Source: an uncultured Lachnospira sp. (GTDB lineage: Bacteria; Bacillota; Clostridia; Lachnospirales; Lachnospiraceae). Taken from it: 64,000 nucleotides of DNA. The notes beneath the pieces were generated by a model. That model was not told the DNA's origin. It searched no databases and was given only the letters and a program-made list of their open reading frames with translations. Location: the NCBI GenBank assembly GCA_910589305.1, contig CAJUTV010000007.1, positions 69,342-133,341 of the forward strand, written 5' to 3'. The translations under genes were made by a program, and so were the position numbers. Below, piece after piece: positions 25,741 through 35,300 of this stretch (position 1 is the first letter of the stretch; each line of letters opens with the position of its first letter).

Positions 25741-27891
25741 ATGAAAGACAAGATTTTTGGTGTATTGCAGCGTGTTGGTCGTTCTTTTATGCTTCCTATC
25801 GCATTGCTGCCTGTTGCAGGACTTCTTCTTGGTATAGGCAGCTCATTCACCAATCCAACAACAATTGAGACTTATAATCTTAGTGGCATTATTTATGAAG
25901 GTGGTATTGTCTACACCATTTTGGATATTATGAGCAAAACGGGAAGCGCCGTTTTTGACAATCTTGCCCTGCTCTTTGCTATGGGTGTTGCCATTGGAAT
26001 GGCAAAAAAGGAAAAAGAAGTTGCCGCCCTTTCAGGAGCAATTGCATTTTTAGTTATGAATACTGCTATCAGCGTTTTAATTTCCGCAAAAGGCGGTGTA
26101 GAAGCAATGGCAGAAAACTCTACAACTTCTGTATTAGGTATTACAACTTTGCAAATGGGTGTATTTGGAGGTATTATTGTTGGTCTAGGCGTTGCCGCCC
26201 TACATAATAAATTCTATAAAATTGAACTGCCTCAGGTACTCTCCTTTTTTGGCGGAACAAGATTTGTTCCAATTGTAGCAACGGTTGTCTATCTTATTGT
26301 TGGTATTATCATGTTTTATTTATGGCCAGTTGTACAGTATGGAATTTCTCAGCTTGGCGTACTTGTGTTAAACTCTGGATATGCAGGAACATGGGTTTAT
26401 GGAATATTAGAACGCGCTCTTATTCCTTTTGGACTTCACCATGTTTTCTACATGCCATTCTGGCAGACAGAACTTGGTGGTTCTATGATAATTGACGGAA
26501 GTGTTGTAACAGGCGCACAAAACATTTTCTTTGCAGAGCTTGCTTCAAAATCGACAGAGGTCTTCTCTGTATCTGCAACAAGATTTATGTCTGGCAAATT
26601 CCCATTTATGATTTTTGGTTTGCCTGCTGCTGCTTTTGCTATGTATAAAACATCTCGTCCTGAAAAGAAAAAAGTTGTTGGCGGTCTGTTACTTTCAGCA
26701 GCGCTGACTTCAATGCTTACTGGAATTACGGAACCGCTTGAATTTACATTTATCTTCGTTGCACCTCTTATGTATGGTGTACACTGTGTACTTGCAGGGC
26801 TTTCTTATATGCTTATGCACATTTTAAATGTAGGCGTTGGCATGACATTTTCTGGCGGTGCTATTGACCTTACGTTGTTTGGTATTCTTCAGGGCAATGA
26901 AAAGACACATTGGATTTGGATTATCATTGTAGGCTTGATTTATGCTGTTGTATATTATTTTATTTTCTACTTTATGATTACAAAATTAAATTTAAAAACA
27001 CCAGGTCGTGAACCAGATGATGTTGAGCCAAAACTTTACAGAAGAAGTGATGTAAATGAGGCAAAGGCAGCAAAATCCTCAGGAGAACATACGGATACCA
27101 TCAGCGCACTTATATTAAAAGGGCTTGGCGGAAAGGCAAATCTTTCTGATGTTGACTGTTGTGCGACGCGTCTTAGAATAACCGTTATTGACGTTTCAAA
27201 AGTAAGCGATAGCCTGCTTAAACAAAGTGGTGCTTCAGGCGTTATACACAAAGGAAACGGCGTGCAAGTAATATATGGACCAAGAGTTTCTGTTGTCAAA
27301 TCAAATCTTGAGGTCTTTATGGATTCTCCTTTGTCCGACAATCTTGACAGCATTTTAGATATCCCATCAGAGGAACCAGTCAATCAAAAAACAGAAGAAA
27401 AAAATAATAATCAACCTGAACCATCAGCTTCTGGAACTGATACAATTACACTGTTTGCTCATATGAACGGAACCGTTATTCCTCTTGAAAATGTAGAAGA
27501 TGATGTCTTTTCACAGAAAATACTTGGTGATGGAATTGCTATTGAACCACAAGAAGGAAAATTATTTGCCCCATGTGATGGCAAAATTGATTCTGTATTT
27601 GACACAAAACATGCAATTAATATTGTGTCTGGTGATAACACTGAAATATTGCTTCACATAGGAATTGATACCGTTAAATTAGAAGGCAAATATTTTGAAA
27701 CACATGTTTCGGACGGTCAAAATATTAAAAAAGGTGATTTACTTATATCTTTTGATATGGAAGCTATCAAAGCACAAGGTTTTAAACTGACAACACCATT
27801 GATTATATGCAATACCGATGATTATTCAAATATCGCTCCTGCTGCACAAGGTGCTATTTTGGCAGGCGATGAGATAATAAAAATAAATTGA
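25741..27891 (+). CDS. ptsG: PTS glucose transporter, fused EIICBA
   Basis: A 716-residue permease that imports and phosphorylates glucose. EIIC occupies residues 1-420 with about ten membrane helices (LPIALLPVAGLLLGIGSS, GITEPLEFTFIF), EIIB residues about 455-530 with the phosphocysteine in DVDCCATRLRI, and EIIA residues about 570-716 with the active His in ILLHIGIDTVKLEG. The linker before EIIA is rich in Glu, Asn and Gln. The start follows AAGGAGG closely. It is followed directly by HPr and enzyme I, so the complete PTS phosphate relay is encoded here. N-acetylglucosamine specificity is the main alternative. Confidence 0.93.
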   Translation: MKDKIFGVLQRVGRSFMLPIALLPVAGLLLGIGSSFTNPTTIETYNLSGIIYEGGIVYTILDIMSKTGSAVFDNLALLFAMGVAIGMAKKEKEVAALSGAIAFLVMNTAISVLISAKGGVEAMAENSTTSVLGITTLQMGVFGGIIVGLGVAALHNKFYKIELPQVLSFFGGTRFVPIVATVVYLIVGIIMFYLWPVVQYGISQLGVLVLNSGYAGTWVYGILERALIPFGLHHVFYMPFWQTELGGSMIIDGSVVTGAQNIFFAELASKSTEVFSVSATRFMSGKFPFMIFGLPAAAFAMYKTSRPEKKKVVGGLLLSAALTSMLTGITEPLEFTFIFVAPLMYGVHCVLAGLSYMLMHILNVGVGMTFSGGAIDLTLFGILQGNEKTHWIWIIIVGLIYAVVYYFIFYFMITKLNLKTPGREPDDVEPKLYRRSDVNEAKAAKSSGEHTDTISALILKGLGGKANLSDVDCCATRLRITVIDVSKVSDSLLKQSGASGVIHKGNGVQVIYGPRVSVVKSNLEVFMDSPLSDNLDSILDIPSEEPVNQKTEEKNNNQPEPSASGTDTITLFAHMNGTVIPLENVEDDVFSQKILGDGIAIEPQEGKLFAPCDGKIDSVFDTKHAINIVSGDNTEILLHIGIDTVKLEGKYFETHVSDGQNIKKGDLLISFDMEAIKAQGFKLTTPLIICNTDDYSNIAPAAQGAILAGDEIIKIN

Positions 27892-27911
27892 AGAGAACTG
27901 GAGGAAATTTT

Positions 27912-28169
27912 ATGAAAACATTTAATTACACCATCAAGGACGAAGTGGGTATTCATGCAAGACCAGCAGGCTTGCTTGCAAAAAAAGCAAAGGAATTTGA
28001 AAGTACTATCAGCATCCAAAAAGGGGAAAAATCAGTTAATGCAACAAAACTGATGATGCTTATGGGGCTTGGTGTAAAATGCGGCGAGACAGTGACTATT
28101 ACAGTTGAGGGTGCTGATGAAGAAAAAGCCGCTGTTGAAATGGAAGCATTTTTTAATCAAAATCTCTAA
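27912..28169 (+). CDS. ptsH: Phosphocarrier protein HPr, with Lys in place of Ser46
   Basis: An 85-residue HPr. The active-site His15 is present in GIHARPAGLL. Aligning without gaps to B. subtilis HPr (both have GIHARP at 13-18 and VN at 42-43) places Thr45-Lys46 where Lys45-Ser46 should be, so the site phosphorylated by HPr kinase is absent. Thr45 is next to it. From memory, other Lachnospiraceae HPr proteins have the same ATKLM sequence. GGAGGA lies before the ATG at 27912; 24 bases of the longer frame belong to the ptsG end. The PTS transfer function should be intact. Confidence 0.95.
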   Translation: MKTFNYTIKDEVGIHARPAGLLAKKAKEFESTISIQKGEKSVNATKLMMLMGLGVKCGETVTITVEGADEEKAAVEMEAFFNQNL

Positions 28170-28214
28170 TAACAAAGATATTGCATAAAAAACAAATCAT
28201 TTTACAAGTCAAAT

Positions 28215-28333
28215 AAAATTCAACTAGCACTTTGTGTCCGTGCGTTGCTTGACACAAAGTTACTAAAAGAACCTTTAGGATTTTTTAACCTAAAGGTTCT
28301 TGCGCAAAAAGCAGCGCAGAAATGGAGATTACT
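28215..28333 (+). repeat. Family-2 intergenic repeat, copy 2, upstream of ptsI
   Basis: CTTTGTGTCCGTGCGTTGCTT, GACACAAAG, a perfect hairpin AGAACCTTTAGG/CCTAAAGGTTCT, then TGCGCAAAAAGCAGCGCAGA and AATGGAG, which is the ptsI ribosome binding site. Same order as copies at 3941 and 55001. Confidence 0.8.
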
Positions 28334-29968
28334 ATGATTCAATTTGTTGGCAAAGGTGTGTATGGAGCTATTGCTATTGGGAACGTTTCTATCTTTAAAA
28401 AACAAGACACCGTAGTAAAACGTGTTCATACACAAGATACAGAAGCAGAAAAAAAACGTGTTATTGCTGCCAGAGAAGCCTCTGCACAGCAGCTTAAAGA
28501 AATCTATGAGAAAGCGTTAAAAGAAGTTGGTGAAACACACGCTCAAATTTTTGATATACATATGATGATGCTTGATGATGATGATTATAACGAATCCATT
28601 GAAAACATTATTGACAGTCAAAACGTTAATGCAGAATATGCCGTTGCTGTTACTGCCGATAATTTTGCAGAAATGTTTTCATCAATGGACGACGCCTATA
28701 TGCAGGCTCGTGCCGCTGATGTAAAAGATATTTCTAATCGAATTATCGCAAATCTTACAGGAACTGTTTTAGAGGAAACCCATTGCAACGATAAAATGAT
28801 TATATGTGCAGATGACCTTGCTCCTAGCGAAACGGTTGCTCTTGACAAAGAAAAAGTCCTTGCATTTGTAACAGCACATGGTTCATCTAATTCACATACC
28901 GCCATTCTTGCAAGAAATATGAATATCCCTGCTGTTATAGGTGTGGGCGATGATTTTCTTACTCAAATTAAAGATGGTGACGAAGCCATTGTTGACGGAT
29001 TTACAGGTGAAATTTTTATCAATCCAGATACAGCAACAAAAGAAAAAATGCTGCAAAAACAAAAAGAAGATGAAGATAAAAAAAGATTATTGCAAGAACT
29101 TAAAGGCAAAGAAAACAGTACTCTTGATGGAACAAAAATTAATATTTTTGCCAATATTGGAAGCGTTGACAATATTGGAGCTGTTCTTGTAAATGACGCA
29201 GGCGGAATTGGTCTTTTTAGAAGTGAGTTTCTCTACCTTGAAAACACCGATTATCCTACAGAAGAGCAGCAATTCAGTGCGTATAAAAAAGTGCTTGAGA
29301 GTATGGCAAACAAAAAAGTGATTATACGAACACTTGACATCGGTGCAGATAAACAAGTAGACTATTTCAAAATGAAAAAAGAAGAAAATCCTGCACTTGG
29401 TTACAGGGCAATTCGCATTTGCCTTAAACGCCCTGAAATTTTTAAAACACAGTTAAGGGCATTGTACAGAGCTTCTGTATTTGGCAATTTAGGAATTATG
29501 TTTCCTATGATTACAAGTGTTTCAGAACTTGAAAAAATCCTAGAAATCTGCAATATTGTAAAATTGGAACTTCAATCTCAAAAAATAGAATATTCTGATA
29601 ATATAGAATTGGGTATTATGATTGAGACACCAGCCGCCGCTATCATAAGCGACCGACTTGCACCAATGGTAGACTTTTTCAGCGTTGGAACAAATGACCT
29701 TACACAATATACGCTTGCCTGTGACCGACAAAATTCCGATATTGAAGAATTTGTTGATACACACCATGAAGCCATTTTGCGTTTAATTGAGATGTCTGCT
29801 GTCAACGCACATAAACATGGTGCATGGATTGGCATATGCGGAGAACTTGCCGCTGACACAGCACTTACGGAAACATTTTTGCGAATGGGGATTGATGAAC
29901 TTTCCGTATCGCCAACATTTGTGCTTAAAGTAAGGGATGCTGTACGAAATATTGATTTAACCAAGTAA
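28334..29968 (+). CDS. ptsI: PTS enzyme I (phosphoenolpyruvate-protein phosphotransferase)
   Basis: A 544-residue cytosolic enzyme that takes phosphate from PEP and passes it to HPr. It shows the phospho-His region THGSSNSHTAILARNMNIPAV near residue 190, and in the C-terminal PEP-binding barrel LFRSEFLY, RTLDIGADKQ, MIETPAAA, FFSVGTNDLTQY and the Cys motif GICGELAAD. The ATG at 28334 follows GGAG six bases upstream; the earlier ATG overlaps that site. The gap from ptsH is filled by a family-2 repeat with a strong hairpin that might set the ratio of ptsI to ptsH transcripts. Confidence 0.97.
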   Translation: MIQFVGKGVYGAIAIGNVSIFKKQDTVVKRVHTQDTEAEKKRVIAAREASAQQLKEIYEKALKEVGETHAQIFDIHMMMLDDDDYNESIENIIDSQNVNAEYAVAVTADNFAEMFSSMDDAYMQARAADVKDISNRIIANLTGTVLEETHCNDKMIICADDLAPSETVALDKEKVLAFVTAHGSSNSHTAILARNMNIPAVIGVGDDFLTQIKDGDEAIVDGFTGEIFINPDTATKEKMLQKQKEDEDKKRLLQELKGKENSTLDGTKINIFANIGSVDNIGAVLVNDAGGIGLFRSEFLYLENTDYPTEEQQFSAYKKVLESMANKKVIIRTLDIGADKQVDYFKMKKEENPALGYRAIRICLKRPEIFKTQLRALYRASVFGNLGIMFPMITSVSELEKILEICNIVKLELQSQKIEYSDNIELGIMIETPAAAIISDRLAPMVDFFSVGTNDLTQYTLACDRQNSDIEEFVDTHHEAILRLIEMSAVNAHKHGAWIGICGELAADTALTETFLRMGIDELSVSPTFVLKVRDAVRNIDLTK

Positions 29969-30065
29969 TTTTAAAATAGCAAACTTACTCTCTATATTAT
30001 CTATACTGTTTATACTATAAAATAAAAATAAAAGTTAATATAACTATTATTATTGGTGAAAAAAT

Positions 30066-30103
30066 GGGCTGTTACAAAAAAACTTTGTAACAGCCCTGAA
30101 ATT
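30066..30103. terminator. Bidirectional terminator between ptsI and tkt
   Basis: GGGCTGTTACAAA and TTTGTAACAGCCC form a 13-base-pair stem with a small A-rich loop. The minus strand continues ATTTTTT (strong for tkt), the plus strand TGAAATTTTAT (weaker for ptsI). Confidence 0.9.
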
Positions 30104-30141
30104 TTATAATATTTTTAATCAAATTTTTTGTTTGTTTGTAT

Positions 30142-30180
30142 AGTCAAAACAGATGTTCACAATCCGCTGTGCTACTTGCA
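30142..30180 (+). repeat. Family-1 dispersed repeat, copy E (left fragment)
   Basis: agtcaaaacagatgttcaca followed by atccgctgtgctacttgca corresponds to the left 40 bases of copies B and C. Confidence 0.65.
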
Positions 30181-30193
30181 TTTTTTAATTTAA

Positions 30194-32182
30194 TTACATA
30201 ATGCTCTTTACAGTTTTTACTACATTATCCACTGTAAATCCAAACTTTTCAAACAAAAGATTTGCAGGACCAGAAGCACCAAATCCCTTCATTGCCATAA
30301 CTGCACCGTCAAGTCCAACATATTTATACCAGCCAAAATCAGAAAGTGCCTCAATAGCAACTCTCTTTCTAACCGACTTTGGAAGAACTGCATCTTTATA
30401 TTCTTGAGGCTGTGCATCAAACAAATCCATACTTGGCATACTTACAACTCTTACATCAATTCCGTCCTGTGCAAGCTTTGCCTTTGCCTCTACTGCAAGA
30501 CTAACCTCTGAACCGCTTGCAATAATAATTGCATCAGGTTCTGCCTTTGATGAATCATCAATAATATATCCACCCTTTAATGCATCCTTTGAAGAACCTG
30601 GCATCTGTGGCAGATTTTGTCTTGTAAGTACAAGTCCTGTTGGTGTCTTTTTTGACTGAACGGCATACATCCAAGCTGCTGCTGTCTCAAGTCGGTCGCA
30701 AGGTCTAAAGATTGTAAAGTTTGGAAGCGCTCTAAATGCTGCAAGCTGTTCAATTGGCTCATGCGTTGGTCCATCTTCACCGACACCGATACTGTCATGT
30801 GTAAATACATAGGTCACAGGCAATCCCATAATTGATGTAAGTCTTACCATTGGCTTTGTATAATCACTAAATACAAAGAATGTAGCAACAAAAATCTTCA
30901 AGCCGCCATGAAGTGCAATACCGTTAGAAATAGCAGCCATTGCCTGCTCTCTTACGCCAAAATGAAGATTGCTTCCTGAATAATCATTCTTTGAAAAATC
31001 ACCAGCATCTTTCATATTAGTCTTGTTTGATGGCGCTAAGTCTGCTGAACCGCCAATAAGATTTGGCATAGACTTCTTTATCATATTTAATACAACGCCT
31101 GATATATTTCTTGTTGCTTCTGGCTTATCACCTTTATCCCAATATTCATCTGAATTAAATAAATCAGACATGTCATAGCCATTATAATAATTATCCCATT
31201 TTTCTTTCATCTCAGGATATTTTGTACAGTACTCGTCAAAAAGCTTATTCCATGCTTCTTCTGCCTTTGCGCCCTGTGCTGCCAACTCTTTATAATGGTC
31301 GTAAACTTCCTGTGGCACTTCAAAATCGCCCTTGCAAGGCCATTTGATATTTTCTTTAAGGGCAGCAACATTATCTTCGCCAAGAGGCTCGCCATGCGCA
31401 CTTGCCTTGCCTTGTTTTGCTGGACAGCCATGTCCGATAAGAGTATTAACCTTAATCAATGAAGGTCTGCTCTTATCAGCCTTTGCCTCCTCAATTGCTT
31501 TGCCAATTGCCTCTAAATCTGTTCCGTCACTCACTTCTATTGTCTGGAAGCCAAACGCTTTAAACTTTTCTACAACATTTTCTGTAAAAGCAATATCTGT
31601 GCTTCCCTCAATTGAAATGTTGTTTGAATCATAAAATACAATAAGTTTACCTAAACCTAATGTTCCTGCAAGAGAAAAGCTCTCTGAAGAAATACCTTCC
31701 ATCATACAGCCATCGCCGCCTAATACATATGTATAGTGGTCAACAACATCAAATCCTTCTTTGTTAAACACTGCAGCAAGGTGTGCTTCTGCCATTGCCA
31801 TACCCACTGCCATTGCCATACCTTGTCCAAGCGGACCTGTTGTTGCCTCAATACCTACTGTGTGTCCATACTCAGGATGACCTGGTGTAAGTGAATCTAA
31901 TTGTCTAAAATTCTTTACATCTTCAATACTTAAATTTCCATATCCAAACAAATGTAATAAAGAATATAACAACATGGAACCATGTCCGCCTGAAAGAACA
32001 AAACGGTCTCTGTTCTTCCATTCAGGATTTGCTGGATTATGGTTCATATGCTTTGCCCATAACTCATACGCCATAGGTGCAGCACCAAGCGGCAAACCTG
32101 GATGTCCCGACTTTGCTTTTTGAATAGCATCGGCTGACAATACTCTGATTGCATTAACTGACAACTCATCAATATTACTCAT
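30194..32182 (-). CDS. tkt: Transketolase
   Basis: A 662-residue thiamine diphosphate enzyme that moves two-carbon units between sugar phosphates in the pentose phosphate pathway. Visible are the N-terminal GHPGLPLGAAPMAYELW, the thiamine-binding GDGCMMEGISSE...NN (VFYDSNNISIEG), the GVGEDGPTHEPIEQL substrate region and FGVREQAM. Length is normal for a single-chain transketolase. The ATG at 32182 starts the family N-terminus (MSNIDELSVNAIR) and has GGATGGGA upstream; the ATG-in-frame at 32194 is unlikely. Monocistronic, ending in the strong shared terminator. Confidence 0.97.
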   Translation of the reverse strand: MSNIDELSVNAIRVLSADAIQKAKSGHPGLPLGAAPMAYELWAKHMNHNPANPEWKNRDRFVLSGGHGSMLLYSLLHLFGYGNLSIEDVKNFRQLDSLTPGHPEYGHTVGIEATTGPLGQGMAMAVGMAMAEAHLAAVFNKEGFDVVDHYTYVLGGDGCMMEGISSESFSLAGTLGLGKLIVFYDSNNISIEGSTDIAFTENVVEKFKAFGFQTIEVSDGTDLEAIGKAIEEAKADKSRPSLIKVNTLIGHGCPAKQGKASAHGEPLGEDNVAALKENIKWPCKGDFEVPQEVYDHYKELAAQGAKAEEAWNKLFDEYCTKYPEMKEKWDNYYNGYDMSDLFNSDEYWDKGDKPEATRNISGVVLNMIKKSMPNLIGGSADLAPSNKTNMKDAGDFSKNDYSGSNLHFGVREQAMAAISNGIALHGGLKIFVATFFVFSDYTKPMVRLTSIMGLPVTYVFTHDSIGVGEDGPTHEPIEQLAAFRALPNFTIFRPCDRLETAAAWMYAVQSKKTPTGLVLTRQNLPQMPGSSKDALKGGYIIDDSSKAEPDAIIIASGSEVSLAVEAKAKLAQDGIDVRVVSMPSMDLFDAQPQEYKDAVLPKSVRKRVAIEALSDFGWYKYVGLDGAVMAMKGFGASGPANLLFEKFGFTVDNVVKTVKSIM

Positions 32183-32370
32183 AACAATTCCCATCCTTAA
32201 AATTATCTTTTTATGTCATTCTATAACATAAATTTACAGTATGCAATACTTTTATAAAATATTTTTACAAAAGTTTTTATCCCTAAATTTGCGCTATAAA
32301 ATAGTCTGCAAAAAATATTTCTATTCATTTTTATGCTAAGTTTTTTAGTGCCTAATCATTTGGCTTTTAT

Positions 32371-35300
32371 TCAATCCTTAAAATCAGCTTCAGACAAAAA
32401 GAAAATATCCCCTTGCTCACCGCGTTTTTTCTTTACACCGCCAAAAAATCGCCTTGCTGCTCTTTTTTCTGAATGAGCAATTGCTTTATTAATAATTTCT
32501 TTTATATCGTCTAACTTAATATTATCGGTCATAGAATGAAGTTCATTAATTTTAAGATATAATGCTAACAGTGCATCATCGTCTACCTCATATTGACGCT
32601 TGCGTGCAAACTTTCTTGCCATCTCAACCAATTCATTGACTGTATACTGTTTTAAGACAATTCTATGATTAAACATATGGATTAAATCTGGATTGAAATT
32701 TAACAATACATTCATCTGTGCATCGGAATCTTCAAAAATCACTATCATTCTGCCAGTATTCTGTTCCAGACAATCCATCAATTCCTCAATGCGTTTAGGC
32801 TGAATAGAACCTGCCCCCTCAACAATTAACACGGTTCCGCGCAATTTTGACATTGCCTTTGCAATTCCTCTATGATTGATACTATCCCCCGTTGTTTTTG
32901 CAATCTTTTTAGGTACTTCTGGATACAAATAATTTAATGCTCTTACAATATTTCTTGCTAAATCGGTCTTATCTGAACTTGAATTTCCTGTGATAAGAAT
33001 ATTGCCAACACTAGAATCAATCATATTCATCTCATCATCAATCGATGCAAAGTACGCTGCAAGTTGGCTTTCTATTCCTGGCATTTCTCTATATTTTCTA
33101 AATATCTTTGCCAACTCGCCCTCAAGCTTGAGATTTTCTTCAACCGCTCCTTCCTCATCTTCATCTATTGACTCAACAAACGGTTGTCTTCTTATTTTTC
33201 TGCTTTCACTAGAAAATGCTTCTGATGAAAAGTCTCTTTGGGTAAATTGTTCTTCTAAATATGGTTCATCTGAAAGTTGTTCTTGTGAACCACGTTCTTC
33301 TAAAAACTGTTCTTCTAAAGTATATTGTTCTGAATACTGTTCATTTAAAAGTTCTTCTGTCGGAAATTTTTTATTAGAAATTCCTTCGTCAACTTGCTGC
33401 TTATCAAAATGATTTTCATTAAAATCACTTTCCTGCTGTTCTGAACTATCTGTAATTTCTTCACCTTTACTAAAAGATTTATTGGCATCATGCTGACTTT
33501 GTTTTTCTAATTCCTTTGTAACGTATTCGCGCAAAACTTCATCAGAAACAACCTGCATTTGAATTGTATGTAACAAAACTTCTGAAATTTCTTCTTCTGA
33601 AATTTTATCTGTATCGTTATTTGTTTTCTTTGGTTTTTTCTCACTAGACTTTGCTATATTACTATCTGCTGGCTTTTCAATTGTTCCATTGCGCTCTATC
33701 TGTTTGATGCTTTCTTTTATATTTTCTTGAATATGCGGTGAATGAAGAAGTCTTATAATCTCTTCCTCAAGACTGCGTGTTGCCTTTCCTGTTCTGAATG
33801 CCAAATCCGTTTTTACCGAATCCACTATCATTTGCATATACTCTTTTTTCTTAGCATCATCAAACTCAACACCTGTTGAATTTTGATTTTCTTGCTTTTG
33901 CTTTTTCATCAGCATTTCATAGGCAGCACTCTTTTCGTCTTTCTCCTCAAGCATACGCATTAATTCCTGTTTAGAAAACTCTCTTGTGCTTTGCTGTCCA
34001 TATTTTTGCTCTCTCACAGATTCTACCCAATCTGCAAGGTTCATCTGTCCTTCAATCTGTTCATTATCACTCGTCTTTTCTAAATTATCATCACTTTCAT
34101 TTTCTGGTGGTCTTATATCAGGTCTTAATTTTTCAATATCGTCATCTAAAAATTCTGCTAAAGTTTGAGCAATGGTCTCCTGAAGATTTTGCGTATCATA
34201 AATGTTATCGTCTGGCATCTTAACCTCTTCGATAACCATTTTATCCTCTCGTTCTCTCATCAATTGTTCTTGCTTTTCACGCTCTTTTTTAATACGCTCT
34301 TGCTCATATTCCTTATTCATTTCATTGTAGCTTGTATCAATGCTTTTTCTTGCATTAGAAATCAACTTCATCAAAGATTCTGGAATTTCTCCTTCTCCTG
34401 TGTCTTTTTTAACCGTTGACTTTTCATCTTCTTGACTTTGTAAACTATCACTCTCTACTTCTATAGCTGCTTGCGGACTCTCTTGTGCTTTTATCTGCTC
34501 TTGTTTATTATTTTTATCAAAATCATTAACATTATCAACTCTATTTATTTTATACGAATCATTGACTGCACTTGAATCACTCATTTCATCAAAATGATTG
34601 ATATCCTCATTGATAGTACTTGTAGTTTCATTGTTAATATATTTATCTGCTTTATTGGTATCTGCTTGTGAAGCAAAATTAATCACTTTAGATTTTTCTT
34701 CTTTTTCAGGCAGCTCAAAAGTTTCTAATTCTTCTGGCTGCTGCTCCTTCATACGCTTTTCTTCCGACTCGCGAACCTTTGCTAAAACAAATTCTCTAAG
34801 ATTATATGTCACATTACTATTTGCTGTATCATCTTTTGCTTTTACATTTTCTTTTTCTATTTTATTATCAGTAAAAGGATTCTTCTTTTGCGATTTTTCC
34901 TTAACAGCTTCACTATCCTGTTCATTCTCATAAACATCAATATCTTCTTTTGGAGACGGTTTGGAAGCAGGCTTTGAAAAAAGACCAAGCAAGCCTCTGC
35001 TTTTCTTTTCATCTTCTTCTAAAACTTCATCAATATCATCATGCTGTATTCTTGTCAATTCTGATTGCTGTTCAAACAATAAATCTCTTGATATTTTTGA
35101 ATCTTTATTTTTTGCTTGCTCAAGCTGTTTTGTCTGATGCTTTGTCAATTCTCCGCCAACTTTACTCTTAAGCAGCATTGCCTTTTCAACATATGTTCCA
35201 TCTTGAAACAATAAAGCCAATTCATCACAAGCTTCAATACATTCATTGGTTCTGCCTGTTTTTGAGTAGAGTTTTGCCAGCTCATACATATACTTTTCAT

